Source of the DNA: a bacterium
GTDB taxonomy: Bacteria; CLD3; SB21
Length of the DNA stretch: 64,000 nt
NCBI GenBank assembly: GCA_013360215.1
Contig: JABWCP010000007.1
Span: 92,159 to 156,158 of the forward strand
Direction of reading: 5' to 3'
Below the pieces are notes generated by a model. The model worked only from the letters and a program-made list of their open reading frames with translations. It was not told where the DNA came from and made no database searches. Shown in pieces: positions 53,808 to 63,292 of the stretch; position 1 is the stretch's first letter; each line of letters begins with the position of its first letter. The position numbers and the translations under genes are program-made.

Positions 53808-54896
53808 ATGAATAAACCCGATCGCAAATTCTGGATCATAGTAGCCGCGGCTTGGTTGCTTTTGGGTTTGCTCTACAGCATACAATCCTACCATTATCGC
53901 GTCACCATCGGTCGTCCCGGTGATTTGCTACCGTTACTTATCAACGATATAGGCTTTTTTTTCCTATGGGCGTTGTTTAGCGTTCCCGTCATTCGATGGA
54001 TTTTGCACTGGCCGATTCTTCGGAGCAACTGGCAACGTCGGTTACCCGTTTTTTTAATGGCCGGTTTAGTCATCGCCTTTTCTCAAAAGGGATTGTATGA
54101 TGCTTTTTTGCTGGTTGCATACAGTGAAACGACACAGGGTTTTCCTTGGGAACGTTGGTACCGCTCGGTGATCGGTTCTTTTGAACTCGGTTTTTTCATT
54201 TACGTATCCATGATCTTTGTTGTGCATACGTGGATTTATCATGTCAACCTACAGCGTGAGCAACTGGATGCCGCCGCTTTGCGCGAACGATTATCACAGA
54301 TCCGTTTGCAGGTTTTACAAAGTCAACTGCAGCCGCATTTTCTTTTTAATACGCTAAATACGATTTCCGGACTTATTGACGTTCGTCCTGCGGATGCAAA
54401 ACTGACGCTTGGCCGACTGGGAGAATTGCTTCGCATGTCGCTGGAATCGGATCAGTTAACCGAAGTAACACTTCAACGTGAATTAGATTTTTCGCAAGTG
54501 TATATGGCTATCCAGACAACCCGTTTCGGCGATCGTCTGACTTATAAATGTACCGTAGATTCCGCGATGCACGGGGTGTTGGTTCCGACGATGATGTTAC
54601 AGCCTTTGCTGGAAAATGCCGTGACGCACGGTGTGTCGAAAGTTCCCGGCGCCCATACGATTGAGTTGAAATCATGGCGTGATGGGGATACGTTGTGTTT
54701 GGACATAAATAATAGCTTTGAAGCTACGGCCAATCCGGAACAAACACCGGGACTGGGCATCGGTCTTACCAATATCCGTGAACGTCTCCGGCAATTGTAC
54801 GGTGAGAAGGCTAAGTGTGAACTGGCGGTGCATGCACACGGTGCGCACGTTACGATCAGGATGCCGTGGCGCACCTCCGACGGGAACCAAGGATAA
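53808..54896 (+). CDS. LytS/YehU-type sensor histidine kinase
   Basis: 362 residues. Four membrane helices in the first 145 residues (IVAAAWLLLGLLYSI, DIGFFFLWALFSVPV, LPVFLMAGLVIAFS, LGFFIYVSMIFVVHTW), then a His_kinase domain with LQVLQSQLQPHFLFNTLNTISGLI carrying the phospho-acceptor His, and an HATPase_c domain (LQPLLENAVTHGVSK, GLGIGLTNIRERLRQLYG). There is no separate periplasmic sensor, so the membrane part probably senses. The response regulator gene starts six bases after its stop. This family often regulates one neighbouring gene; the downstream secreted FG-GAP protein is a candidate. Confidence 0.93.
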   Translation: MNKPDRKFWIIVAAAWLLLGLLYSIQSYHYRVTIGRPGDLLPLLINDIGFFFLWALFSVPVIRWILHWPILRSNWQRRLPVFLMAGLVIAFSQKGLYDAFLLVAYSETTQGFPWERWYRSVIGSFELGFFIYVSMIFVVHTWIYHVNLQREQLDAAALRERLSQIRLQVLQSQLQPHFLFNTLNTISGLIDVRPADAKLTLGRLGELLRMSLESDQLTEVTLQRELDFSQVYMAIQTTRFGDRLTYKCTVDSAMHGVLVPTMMLQPLLENAVTHGVSKVPGAHTIELKSWRDGDTLCLDINNSFEATANPEQTPGLGIGLTNIRERLRQLYGEKAKCELAVHAHGAHVTIRMPWRTSDGNQG

Positions 54897-54901
54897 TATC
54901 T

Positions 54902-55636
54902 ATGCGCGTACTCATCGTAGATGACGAGATGCCCGGGCGTCAAGCCATCAAAGATCTCCTGCGTAACGAATCGGACATGCACATTATCGGTGAAGCAGGC
55001 GACGGCCACGAAGCGGTGCGTCAGATAACCGAGCAAAATCCGGATCTCGTTTTTTTGGACATTCAAATGCCCGGTTTGGACGGATTTGGTATTGTTCGCC
55101 AGATCGGTATCGAACGCATGCCGATGACGGTATTTGTAACGGCCTACAGCATGCATGCACTCAATGCCTTTGATGTGCATGCTATGGACTATGTGCTCAA
55201 GCCTATCCATCCGGAGCGGTTTGCGGCGTGTTTGAAACGCATTCGCCAGCTGAAAATACCGAATGTACCGGCCATGGTCGGTGCGATGACGATGGTTCAA
55301 CAAAAGTATCCTTCACAAATACTCATTCGCTCCACCGGAAAAATGGACGTGATAAAAACTGACGATATTCGCTGGGTGGAAGCGCAGGGTGACTATGTGC
55401 AAATCCATACCCGATCGCAAAAACAACTGATGCGAAGCACGATGAGTGGGTTTGAAACGCTTCTTGACCCTTCCGTTTTTCAACGTATCCACCGATCCGT
55501 CATTGTTCGGGTCAGCCTGATCAAAGAGCTCCAACCGATGTTTAACGGTGATTATAAAATCAAATTAGACGACGGTACGTCACTTTCGCTAAGCCGTACT
55601 TACCACGAAAAAGTATTACACTGCCTCAACGGTTGA
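54902..55636 (+). CDS. LytTR-family response regulator
   Basis: 244 residues from the ATG at 54902 with AAGGAT before it. Receiver domain: LIVDDEMPGRQAIKDLL, phospho-acceptor Asp in DLVFLDIQMPGLDG (about 54), and TAYSMHALNAFDVHAMDYVLKP. The C-terminal LytTR DNA-binding domain (about 140-240) contains DDIRWVEAQGDYVQIHT, FQRIHRSVIVRVSLIKELQP and the terminal LSLSRTYHEKV. LytTR proteins bind direct repeats with about 12-13 base spacing. It partners the LytS-type kinase just upstream. Confidence 0.95.
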   Translation: MRVLIVDDEMPGRQAIKDLLRNESDMHIIGEAGDGHEAVRQITEQNPDLVFLDIQMPGLDGFGIVRQIGIERMPMTVFVTAYSMHALNAFDVHAMDYVLKPIHPERFAACLKRIRQLKIPNVPAMVGAMTMVQQKYPSQILIRSTGKMDVIKTDDIRWVEAQGDYVQIHTRSQKQLMRSTMSGFETLLDPSVFQRIHRSVIVRVSLIKELQPMFNGDYKIKLDDGTSLSLSRTYHEKVLHCLNG

Positions 55637-55780
55637 TCTCCGAACCAACCTGACCTTTCAATTTCTCATCGCAGGATCCTCACGGTTCAACCTGTTTTTC
55701 TAACGTATTATCGCGTTTGGATAGGACGGCGCGGTTTCATCGCGTAGGTTGGCCATGAATAGATATAATAGGAGACGCGT

Positions 55781-58537
55781 ATGAAACGATGGTTGTTACT
55801 ATGGATTTCAACGGTATTTGTATCGGTCACGGCTCAGCAATTTACCAAAATTACTACCGGGCCGGCCGTTAGCGACGGCGGCGCTTCGCGCAGTGTAAAC
55901 TGGTTTGATTATAACAATGACGGGTACTTGGATTTATTTGTCAGTAACAGTGGCGGCGCTAAGGGAACATCGGACTTTTTGTATCGCAATCTCGGTGCTT
56001 CAGGAAACTACGGCTTCAGTAAAATTATCCGTGGTCCTGTGGTTACAGACTTCGGGCAATCCGACGGGGCGAGCTTCGGCGACTATGACAACGACGGTGA
56101 TGAAGATGTTTTTGTGGTCAACTGGTACAATGAAAATAATATGTTTTATGAAAATGGAGGTGCCCCGTATTTCCGCTATTCAGCTGTTACGACCGGTGCT
56201 CCGGTGACCGATGGCGGCTTATCGGAGACATGTGTATGGGGCGACTATAATAATGACGGGTATCTGGATTTGTACGTAACCAATAGCGGCAATGCCGGTC
56301 TCGCGCAGGCTAATTTTCTGTACAAGAATAACGGCAATAAAACATTTACAAAAATTACGACAGGCTCACCGGTTACCGATGTCACATTTACTCGGGGCGC
56401 TAACTGGATTGATTATGACCGGGACGGAGATCAGGATTTATTTGTAGTTAATGAGAATGGGCAGGATAACGCACTGTATAAAAATACGTTGATCGAAAAC
56501 GGCACAGAAAGCTTTTTGAAAGTGATTGGGGTACCTATTGTGTCGGATGGAGGAAGTTCCATGAGTGCCAGTTGGGGAGATTTAAACAATGATGGAAACC
56601 TTGACGTATTAGTTGTCAACGGCATCGGAGAACATGAGTTTTTGTATCTTCAGAATAACGATCATACCTTTACCAAAGTCACAACCGGTGATCTCGTAAA
56701 CAGCGGCGGCTCGTCCATGGGCAGCGCACTGGGTGACTTTGATAATGATGGTGATCTCGATGTGTATATTACGAATTCTTACGCCGGGACACCATCCGTC
56801 GATTTTTTATTCAAGAACATGCTGATCGAAAACGGTTCTCTTTCTTTTCAAAAAATTACGACAGGCAGTATCGTAACGGATCAGGGTGACGGCTACGGTT
56901 GCGCATGGGGCGATTATGATAGAGACGGTGATTTGGATTTGTTTGTTGCCAAAACAGCGGGCGAAGATCAGAATAACGCGTTGTACCGCAATGATAATAC
57001 GACCGGTTATCACAGCGTACAATTTCGATGTGTTGGCACGATGTCCAATCGCAGTGCAATAGGAACTATCATCCGCGTAAAAGCGGTTATCGGTGGTCAA
57101 GGCCGGTGGCAAACACGCGTCGTCGAAGGTCAGAGCGGTTATTGCGGGCAGTCACAGATAGCCCATTTTGGATTGCATAATGCGACGACAATTGATTCGG
57201 TAGAAATTACCTGGCCGCGCGGGGATGTGGATATTTATACCGGCTTGTCTTCGGATAGTATTTACGTGTTGACGGAAAATACCGGTTATGGGACGTTAGG
57301 CTTTTCTTATAATACGGAACCGATTCAATCGCAAACGCTTCGTGATACTACGGTGTTAGAAGACTTTGGGCGTATATCTTTTATTTCACTCACGGATTAT
57401 TTTTACGATCCCGATTATACCGATCTCAAGTTTTCGGTATCCGCGATTACATCGGGGATTACGGTGAGCCTAACCGGCGACAGCCTGATATGTAATAGCG
57501 TAAAAGATTTTTTCGGTTCGGTCAAAATCGCCGTACGTGCTACCGACGATGTCGTAACTCTCTATGACACGCTGACCATAACAATCGAGGATGTCGCCGA
57601 ACCCATACTCCGACCGGCTGTGACAGTGTCCGTATTTCAGAATCCGGTACTGTCATCGTATGCGGATATTATCGTGGTGAGCACACTAGATCTGGATACC
57701 GCACCATCGCTTCAAATACAGATACCCGGCGGATCCGGCGACGTATCGCTTTCATTGCAGGCTATTTCGGAGTCGGCGCGTATTTTCAAAACATCGTATA
57801 AACTGCAGACCAACGGTACGTACACGTTATCGGCGGGCATTCGTACCTATCAGTTGTTTGATACTACGATTAGCCGAAGCTTTACAGCATCGCTTGCAAA
57901 AGTCGGCCAAACTCAGATTGCATTTTCACCGGACGAACGTTCACATCTGACTGTACCCGCGGGGCAATCCTATGGTTTGGATTGGATTTTGGCTACGATC
58001 GAAGAAGCTGCCGACGAAATAGTATATAACTATCAGGCAAAATCATTGCCGCCGCATACCCGATTTGAATATGTTGCTGATATGAGCCAAATGCCGGCGG
58101 GAATGCGTCCGGTGATTTCACGTTGGGACGGTGTTCAATGGGTAGTTCGGCCTTCGATCTATAATGAACGCACACATATCGTTTCAACAGAAATTTCCGA
58201 GGCAGGTCAATTCAAAATTTTATTTGTAAACTACGATACCCCATCGGCTATCATACCGGAAGATTTGCAGCTTGAACAAAATTATCCGAATCCATTTAAC
58301 CCTTCTACGCATATCCGATTTGCTGTTCCGGAGGCGTCGAACGTCCGGCTTACTGTATTTAATTTGCTGGGTCAAAAAGTGAGAACGCTCATCGAAGACT
58401 ACCGTTCATCCGGTTCGTACGGGGTTGTCTGGGACGGGCGTAATGATGCCGGATTGGGCGTTGCCTCCGGAATCTATGTATATCGTCTGGAAGCAGCCGG
58501 CCGAATCGTTTCTCGAAAAATGATGTTGATCAAATAA
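55781..58537 (+). CDS. Secreted FG-GAP/VCBS-repeat protein with ASPIC/UnbV domain and T9SS sorting domain
   Basis: 918 residues with a signal peptide ending VTAQQ. Residues about 25-400 carry seven FG-GAP/VCBS repeats of the form WGDYNNDGYLDLYVTNSG with Ca2+-binding D-x-D-x-D-G loops, predicted to form a beta-propeller. An ASPIC/UnbV domain follows (about 415-495, RSAIGTIIRVKAVIGGQ, VEITWPRGDVDIYTG), then cadherin-like or PKD-like segments. The end has LEQNYPNPFNPSTH and a complete type-A sorting domain, SRKMMLIK. It should be exported through T9SS and act at the cell surface, perhaps in adhesion or ligand binding. A TPR lipoprotein gene follows by 20 bases. Confidence 0.9.
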   Translation: MKRWLLLWISTVFVSVTAQQFTKITTGPAVSDGGASRSVNWFDYNNDGYLDLFVSNSGGAKGTSDFLYRNLGASGNYGFSKIIRGPVVTDFGQSDGASFGDYDNDGDEDVFVVNWYNENNMFYENGGAPYFRYSAVTTGAPVTDGGLSETCVWGDYNNDGYLDLYVTNSGNAGLAQANFLYKNNGNKTFTKITTGSPVTDVTFTRGANWIDYDRDGDQDLFVVNENGQDNALYKNTLIENGTESFLKVIGVPIVSDGGSSMSASWGDLNNDGNLDVLVVNGIGEHEFLYLQNNDHTFTKVTTGDLVNSGGSSMGSALGDFDNDGDLDVYITNSYAGTPSVDFLFKNMLIENGSLSFQKITTGSIVTDQGDGYGCAWGDYDRDGDLDLFVAKTAGEDQNNALYRNDNTTGYHSVQFRCVGTMSNRSAIGTIIRVKAVIGGQGRWQTRVVEGQSGYCGQSQIAHFGLHNATTIDSVEITWPRGDVDIYTGLSSDSIYVLTENTGYGTLGFSYNTEPIQSQTLRDTTVLEDFGRISFISLTDYFYDPDYTDLKFSVSAITSGITVSLTGDSLICNSVKDFFGSVKIAVRATDDVVTLYDTLTITIEDVAEPILRPAVTVSVFQNPVLSSYADIIVVSTLDLDTAPSLQIQIPGGSGDVSLSLQAISESARIFKTSYKLQTNGTYTLSAGIRTYQLFDTTISRSFTASLAKVGQTQIAFSPDERSHLTVPAGQSYGLDWILATIEEAADEIVYNYQAKSLPPHTRFEYVADMSQMPAGMRPVISRWDGVQWVVRPSIYNERTHIVSTEISEAGQFKILFVNYDTPSAIIPEDLQLEQNYPNPFNPSTHIRFAVPEASNVRLTVFNLLGQKVRTLIEDYRSSGSYGVVWDGRNDAGLGVASGIYVYRLEAAGRIVSRKMMLIK

Positions 58538-58557
58538 CCCAAATTACCGGAGACGTT

Positions 58558-59163
58558 ATGAAAAAATATATTTTATGCTTTCTTACGCTATGGGTGCTGT
58601 CCTGCGGCGGAGATTCCGGCAGTTCTGTTTCGTATAGTGAAACGGTTGAACGCGGTGCAACGGCCTTAAACGAAGGTTCTTATGCGGAAGCGATCAAGCA
58701 TTTTTCAGAAGCTGTCGCGATGCATGCCGATCGGCCTGAAGCCTTTGCGGGTTTGGGGTGGGCATACCTGTTTTCGGATAGCGTGGAGGCCTCCGAAGCG
58801 GCATTCTCTGATGGCAGCATGCTTGCCAATCCCGGAGCGGATTTGCAGGCCGGATATGCGTTTTTATTGGGCGTTCAAAAAAATCACGAAACTTCCAACG
58901 CGCGTATCGTTAGCGTATTGGCCGCCGAGCCACAGTGGTCTTTGAGCTACGGCTTGAATATTGATTACAAGGATTTGTACCTGCTTAAAGCGGAAAATCA
59001 TTTTCTCCTTGGTGAGTATAGCCAAAGTGTATTGGCTGTCAAACAGATCCAATCGTCGTTTATCGCCAATACCAATACAGCGGAAGGCATTGCCCAACTG
59101 GCTGCCAAAATAGAGTCCCTCAAGCTAACTACGGAAGCGACACCGCGGAGCATACTTTGGTGA
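58558..59163 (+). CDS. TPR lipoprotein
   Basis: 201 residues with a lipobox ending at Cys in LWVLSCGGDSGSSV. At least two tetratricopeptide repeats cover about residues 30-100 (ATALNEGSYAEAIKHFSEAVAMHADRPEAFAGLGWAYLF-type), and a weaker one follows near 130-170 (KAENHFLLGEYSQSVLAV). TPR lipoproteins often scaffold envelope complexes. It begins 20 bases after the FG-GAP/T9SS gene, with GGAGAC before the start, and is followed by an intrinsic terminator, so the two genes form one unit. Confidence 0.85.
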   Translation: MKKYILCFLTLWVLSCGGDSGSSVSYSETVERGATALNEGSYAEAIKHFSEAVAMHADRPEAFAGLGWAYLFSDSVEASEAAFSDGSMLANPGADLQAGYAFLLGVQKNHETSNARIVSVLAAEPQWSLSYGLNIDYKDLYLLKAENHFLLGEYSQSVLAVKQIQSSFIANTNTAEGIAQLAAKIESLKLTTEATPRSILW

Positions 59164-59203
59164 CAAGGGTATCCATCGTAATATAGTTTTCCGACCTTTC
59201 AAG

Positions 59204-59236
59204 AACGCCCGCCTCAATTGAAGCGGGCGTTTTTTA
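59204..59236 (+). terminator. Intrinsic terminator after the TPR lipoprotein gene
   Basis: AACGCCCGC pairs perfectly with GCGGGCGTT around CTCAATTGAA, followed by TTTTT, 40 bases after the stop codon. Confidence 0.9.
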
Positions 59237-59333
59237 TGTCCTAAAACACCTTGTTCATCAAACAAATTGCCGTTTTCGTCAAGTGGGGTCCCCCAATTAC
59301 TTGTTTTGACCTTATGTTAGTGGCGTGTTTACA

Positions 59334-59478
59334 AACTTATGGGAGAACAAGTATGCCAAACACAATATCTGCATTATTGCACAACCGCTTCATTCGGTCG
59401 ACTTCTGCATTGTATCGTCTTTCTTTATCAGCGGGCAAAAGTTTTATCACATAACCGCGCAAGTACCTCCCATAAGTT
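59334..59478. repeat. Perfect 12-bp inverted repeats enclosing a short possible frame
   Basis: AACTTATGGGAG (59334-59345) and its exact reverse complement CTCCCATAAGTT (59467-59478) enclose 121 bases. Inside, a 33-codon frame (59353-59454, ATG with GGGAG 7 bases upstream, starting MPNTISALLHNRF) is possible but unsupported by any family. No flanking target duplication is visible. This is in the 416-base gap between the terminator and the propeller-like protein; the rest of the gap shows no other gene. Confidence 0.4.
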
Positions 59479-59579
59479 GGCCGGCGAAGACGTTCACCGG
59501 TCGGCTTGCGCGGAGTTTTTTGCGTTTATTCACGTAGGTTCGGTTCTCATTATCATATATAACAAGAAAGGAAAAACAC

Positions 59580-60803
59580 ATGAAACGAATTCTGTTCACG
59601 TTTGGCGCGCTGATCGTCCTCGGTGGATCGGCATTTGCAGGAATCCATAGCGTTCCTGCATCCGCAGAGGATATTCAAGCTACGTATCCCAATCTGGTTA
59701 TGCCGGAGGATATGATTAGCGGTGAAGTTAATTGTATGCTTGTAGCGGGCGATGTATTGTACGTCGGCGGACGATTTGAAAAGATGGATCGCCGCGTAGT
59801 CAATAACGTCGTCAAATGGGATGGCACCAAATGGTCCGGTCTTAATAAAGGCGTGGACGGTGTAGTATATTCGATGGCCATGATCGGTACCGATTTGTAT
59901 GTAGCCGGTGATTTTAGTTATGTCGATGTCAATATCGAAGCCGGAAAAATTGCCCGATGGGATGGTACTAAATGGAATGCGCTGTCACCTCAGACCGTAG
60001 ATCGCCAGATTTATGCCTTGGCCGTGTTGGGCAATGATCTCATCATCGGTGGAAATTTCCAAAAAGTCGGCGGTACGATCGAAACCAAAGGTGTTGCCAA
60101 ATGGAACGGCAAAGCTTGGAGCGATGTGGGTATGGCCAAATTTGACAGAACGGTTTTGACTCTGACAGTGATGAATAATGAAATCTATGCCGGCGGTTTT
60201 TTTACGCTTGTAGGTGACGAGCCGGCTACTTCCGTGGCTAAATGGGATGGTAAAGCATGGACGGAAGTCGGCAATAAAGGTATCAACGGCACGGTGACAT
60301 TCATGACCAATGACGGGAAAAATGTGTATGCCGGTGGAAAATTTATCAATGCCGGCGACGGTACGGTGCTTAACCGCGTAGCTATGTTTGACGGGCAAAA
60401 ATGGCAACCTCTCGGCGAAGGTGTGGATGGTGATGTAAAATCAATTCATATCTCCGGAACGGATGTGTATGTGTCGGGCACTTATGGAGAAGCCAAAGGC
60501 GGTACCGCCGCTGCTCCGGCAAAAGAAGAAACCGCTAAAGGCAAAGATAAGAAAAAAGGCAGCAAAGAAGATAAAGGTAAAGCCAAAGCCAAAGGCCCGG
60601 TACAAACTCAGGGCATCGCTAAATGGGACGGCAATGGTTGGACCGGATATCCCGTGATCGGCAAATATGCTGTTGGTACATTTGCTTCCGCTATGTTTAA
60701 AGGAACATTGTATGTCGGCGGAAACTTTATGGCCAATGAAGGCGCCGTCAGCACGGGTACCGCCAAACTTGAAAATGGCGCTTGGGGGCCGGTTTCTAAA
60801 TAG
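59580..60803 (+). CDS. Exported beta-propeller-like repeat protein, function unknown
   Basis: 407 residues with a signal peptide (MKRILFTFGALIVLGGSAFAG). At least seven repeats of about 45-50 residues have the form LYVGGRFEKM...VVKWDGTKWSGL...GVDGVVYSM, which fits the blades of a beta-propeller (galactose-oxidase/kelch-like). Between the sixth and last repeats a low-complexity Lys/Ala/Gly insert (about residues 308-341, KGKDKKKGSKEDKGK-like) interrupts the pattern. No T9SS sorting domain or lipobox is present, so it is probably periplasmic. AGAAAGGAAA precedes the ATG. Ligand unknown. Confidence 0.75.
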   Translation: MKRILFTFGALIVLGGSAFAGIHSVPASAEDIQATYPNLVMPEDMISGEVNCMLVAGDVLYVGGRFEKMDRRVVNNVVKWDGTKWSGLNKGVDGVVYSMAMIGTDLYVAGDFSYVDVNIEAGKIARWDGTKWNALSPQTVDRQIYALAVLGNDLIIGGNFQKVGGTIETKGVAKWNGKAWSDVGMAKFDRTVLTLTVMNNEIYAGGFFTLVGDEPATSVAKWDGKAWTEVGNKGINGTVTFMTNDGKNVYAGGKFINAGDGTVLNRVAMFDGQKWQPLGEGVDGDVKSIHISGTDVYVSGTYGEAKGGTAAAPAKEETAKGKDKKKGSKEDKGKAKAKGPVQTQGIAKWDGNGWTGYPVIGKYAVGTFASAMFKGTLYVGGNFMANEGAVSTGTAKLENGAWGPVSK

Positions 60804-60901
60804 TTGAGACTGATTGAGTACATCGTATGAATAACTTGAAGGAGCTATGTTGCTATAGCTCCTTCATATTTAATAAAACATGAGGACGGAGATTTAAATA
60901 C

Positions 60902-61696
60902 ATGAAATGGATATATTTTTTTCTGATTTCTACTATGGCGCTTATGATAGGGTGCGACACTAAAAAGTCTAACGATCTGACGATACCGGATGTGACCAAT
61001 GTTTTGATCATGTCGCCTGTGGTTGATTTTACAGAAGTGGCCAATACCTTTCCGACTTACACGAAAGGCATTCAATACACGACGTGGAATTGTAATGATT
61101 CCGTGCCTTCACCGGCTTATATGAAAACATTTGACGCCGTGCTGTTATTCAGTAATTATGGCAGCAGCCGCTCCGTTGCTGTCGGCGATAGTTTGTATGC
61201 ATATGTGATGGATGGCGGTGCCTTAACCTTGGGTGTGTTTTATAATTACCATCGTAGCGATACGACGATTACGCAGTACTGGGGCGAGCTGGAGACCATC
61301 GATCCTTTTATCGGTAATGGAAACTATTATGGTTACGATACGTTGTCTTTGGAGGGCAATCACGATTTATTAAATGGTCTTGATACACTAGTGACGTATT
61401 ATCATGCAAATAATCTTCGTATTCGCAGCGGTGCGAAAGTGGTAGCTTCCTATGGCTCGGGCAATCCGGCTATTGCGTTTAATAAACCTAACGGGAGAAT
61501 CGTTGCAGTGAATGCCTTTCCGGCTGAATTTAAATACAATGCTGTAACGCGGACGGAATTTTACCGTATATGGGAAAATGCGTTATTATATGCCGCATGG
61601 GGAACTACGGATGATCGTCCAAATGATCATATGCCGATAGAGACTACAAAAACGAACTTGATGGAACGTCAAACCGAAAGTAGTGCAGTACGATAA
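60902..61696 (+). CDS. Lipoprotein of a tandem paralogous pair (first copy), GATase1-like fold suspected
   Basis: 264 residues; lipobox ending at Cys in MALMIGCDTKK. The domain (about 30-240) shares many positions with the gene at 61877: VLIMS, F-T/P-T-Y-T-K-G-I-Q-Y-T-T-W, DSLYAYVMDGGALTLGVFY, GELETIDPFI, FNKPNGRIVAVNAFP, and FYRIWENALLYAAWG. The Y-V-M-D-G-G-x-L-x-x-G pattern resembles the glutamine-amidotransferase-like (ThuA/DUF4350-type) fold, but no catalytic triad is evident. It probably sits in the outer membrane. GAGGACGGAG precedes the start. Confidence 0.7.
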   Translation: MKWIYFFLISTMALMIGCDTKKSNDLTIPDVTNVLIMSPVVDFTEVANTFPTYTKGIQYTTWNCNDSVPSPAYMKTFDAVLLFSNYGSSRSVAVGDSLYAYVMDGGALTLGVFYNYHRSDTTITQYWGELETIDPFIGNGNYYGYDTLSLEGNHDLLNGLDTLVTYYHANNLRIRSGAKVVASYGSGNPAIAFNKPNGRIVAVNAFPAEFKYNAVTRTEFYRIWENALLYAAWGTTDDRPNDHMPIETTKTNLMERQTESSAVR

Positions 61697-61876
61697 AGCG
61701 TATCCGATCAATCTAGTCAAGACGAACTTATGTTGAGGTCATAACGTGTGTCTACGTGTTTTTACGTATCCTGCGTTTTGAGAGAATACGCTCTTGCTTT
61801 CATGCCGTTTAAAGTACATTTTGATATTGGTTCGCATTATATCAACTGTATTACATGTATTACAAAAGGAGTGGCC

Positions 61877-62752
61877 ATGATAAATTTATTTGCTCACACG
61901 GGGCGAGCGACGTTCGTATCATGTTTGATCGCTTTTTTTAGTATCTATGTTTTTACCGGTTGCGATCCGAAGGCATCCGACTCTGATATCGGTGATCAGA
62001 CGATGGTACTGGTTATGTCCAACGACGGTACTGAAAATGATTCCATTGCTGCGGTGTATCCTCGTTATATGAGCGGCATAACATTCACTACATGGACCAT
62101 ACCGGACTCTGTGCCGACGCTTTCACAATTAAAAGAATACGATGTTGTACTTTTATATGAAGATGGTACGTTCGGAACATATTCCGATTCGATCGGCGGT
62201 GTGTTGCACGATTATGTGATGGATGGTGGCAATCTGGTAATAGGTACTTTTTATTGGCAGGAAAGTTCCGATGGAGGGTATGAAGAAGTCGGATGGGGTA
62301 AACTCGAAACGATTGACCCTATCATAGCCAATGATGGCAATGCTTATTATTATGACTCGACGGGTACCTGGATTAATCATCCTCTTACGCGCGGATTGGA
62401 TACGATATATTGCCATTACGGTGGCGGTTATGATTCTGTTCGACATACAGCCAATGATTCGGCACATACTAATGCAACGGCTGTGGCTTGGTGGAAAAAT
62501 GGCGATGTGCTGATGGCTTATAATAAACCCAATGGTCGTATAGTAGCTGTGACTTTATGGCCTTTTGAAGCCATTGATCGTGCCGGCAAATATGACGGAT
62601 TTTACCGCGCATGGGAAAATGCATTGCTCTATGCGGCGTGGGGCGATACTCGCAACGAAAAATCAGTGAAGGTATTTTCTAAGGCCTCCAACACACAAAA
62701 TCAAACACCGCGAATGAAACGAAGTGCATATAGTAAAGGTGGTAGTCATTAA
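61877..62752 (+). CDS. Lipoprotein of a tandem paralogous pair (second copy)
   Basis: 291 residues from the ATG at 61877, which has AAAGGAG 6 bases upstream; the frame is open to 61748 but that part is not signal-like. Lipobox ends at Cys in YVFTGCDPK. The domain aligns along its whole length with the previous gene: MSGITFTTWTIPDSVPT, LHDYVMDGGNLVIGTFYW, GKLETIDPII, YNKPNGRIVAVTLWPFE, FYRAWENALLYAAWGDTRNE. The C-terminal tail is basic and Ser/Thr-rich (QTPRMKRSAYSKGG). The two genes are 180 bases apart and probably arose by duplication. An intrinsic terminator follows. Function unknown. Confidence 0.72.
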   Translation: MINLFAHTGRATFVSCLIAFFSIYVFTGCDPKASDSDIGDQTMVLVMSNDGTENDSIAAVYPRYMSGITFTTWTIPDSVPTLSQLKEYDVVLLYEDGTFGTYSDSIGGVLHDYVMDGGNLVIGTFYWQESSDGGYEEVGWGKLETIDPIIANDGNAYYYDSTGTWINHPLTRGLDTIYCHYGGGYDSVRHTANDSAHTNATAVAWWKNGDVLMAYNKPNGRIVAVTLWPFEAIDRAGKYDGFYRAWENALLYAAWGDTRNEKSVKVFSKASNTQNQTPRMKRSAYSKGGSH

Positions 62753-62771
62753 AATTTTACCCTCGTATAAT

Positions 62772-62804
62772 AAAAAAACCGCAGATCATCACTGCGGTTT
62801 TTTT
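62772..62804 (+). terminator. Bidirectional intrinsic terminator
   Basis: CCGCAG / CTGCGG stem (loop ATCATCA) flanked by A7 on the left and T7 on the right, 20 bases after the second paralogous lipoprotein gene and just before the IS element. Confidence 0.9.
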
Positions 62805-62855
62805 ATTTTATATACATTGTCTCGTCCTTCAATACGTCCACAGGAGGAGTAACAG

Positions 62856-63284
62856 ATGCAAGAAGGACAAGGGTCTAGGTTGTATGTGAAGCGGACGCAA
62901 CGGGATTACAGTTTAGGGACGCAACGGGATTACAGTTTAGCGTTCAAATTACAGGTTGTTGATGCCATAGAAAAAGGCGATCTTACACGAAAGGAGGCTT
63001 TGGCGAGGTACGGAATTCAAGCCAAATCAACACTGTATGTATGGCTTTGTAAACACGGACGATTAGATTGGAGTTCAACTATGCAGAAGAAAGCACCCCC
63101 CGGTAAACGGATTCGGGAATTGGAGAAAGCCTTGGAACGCGCCCGTGAGGATAAGGAGATTTTGCAGCGTGCCATAGATATAGCTGAAGCGCAGCTAGGC
63201 ATCGACATACGAAAAAAGTACTTAGCCCAACTGTCCGAAGCTATAGCGAGCAAGCGAGCCGGCGATACGGCGTTGGGCGAATAG
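62856..63284 (+). CDS. IS3-family transposase OrfA
   Basis: 142 residues. A helix-turn-helix domain (AFKLQVVDAIEKGDLTRKEALARYGIQAKSTLYVWLCKHG) is followed by a leucine-zipper-like coiled coil (RIRELEKALERAREDKEILQRAIDIAEAQLG). OrfA binds the inverted repeats. The start carries a 24-bp tandem duplication (62893-62940) so that T-Q-R-D-Y-S-L occurs twice. Near the end, A-AAA-AAG at 63212-63218 is a classic site for programmed -1 frameshifting, after which the -1 frame stays open through VLSPTVRSYSE to orfB, giving the OrfAB transposase. Confidence 0.92.
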   Translation: MQEGQGSRLYVKRTQRDYSLGTQRDYSLAFKLQVVDAIEKGDLTRKEALARYGIQAKSTLYVWLCKHGRLDWSSTMQKKAPPGKRIRELEKALERAREDKEILQRAIDIAEAQLGIDIRKKYLAQLSEAIASKRAGDTALGE

Positions 63285-63292
63285 CCGGTCTT

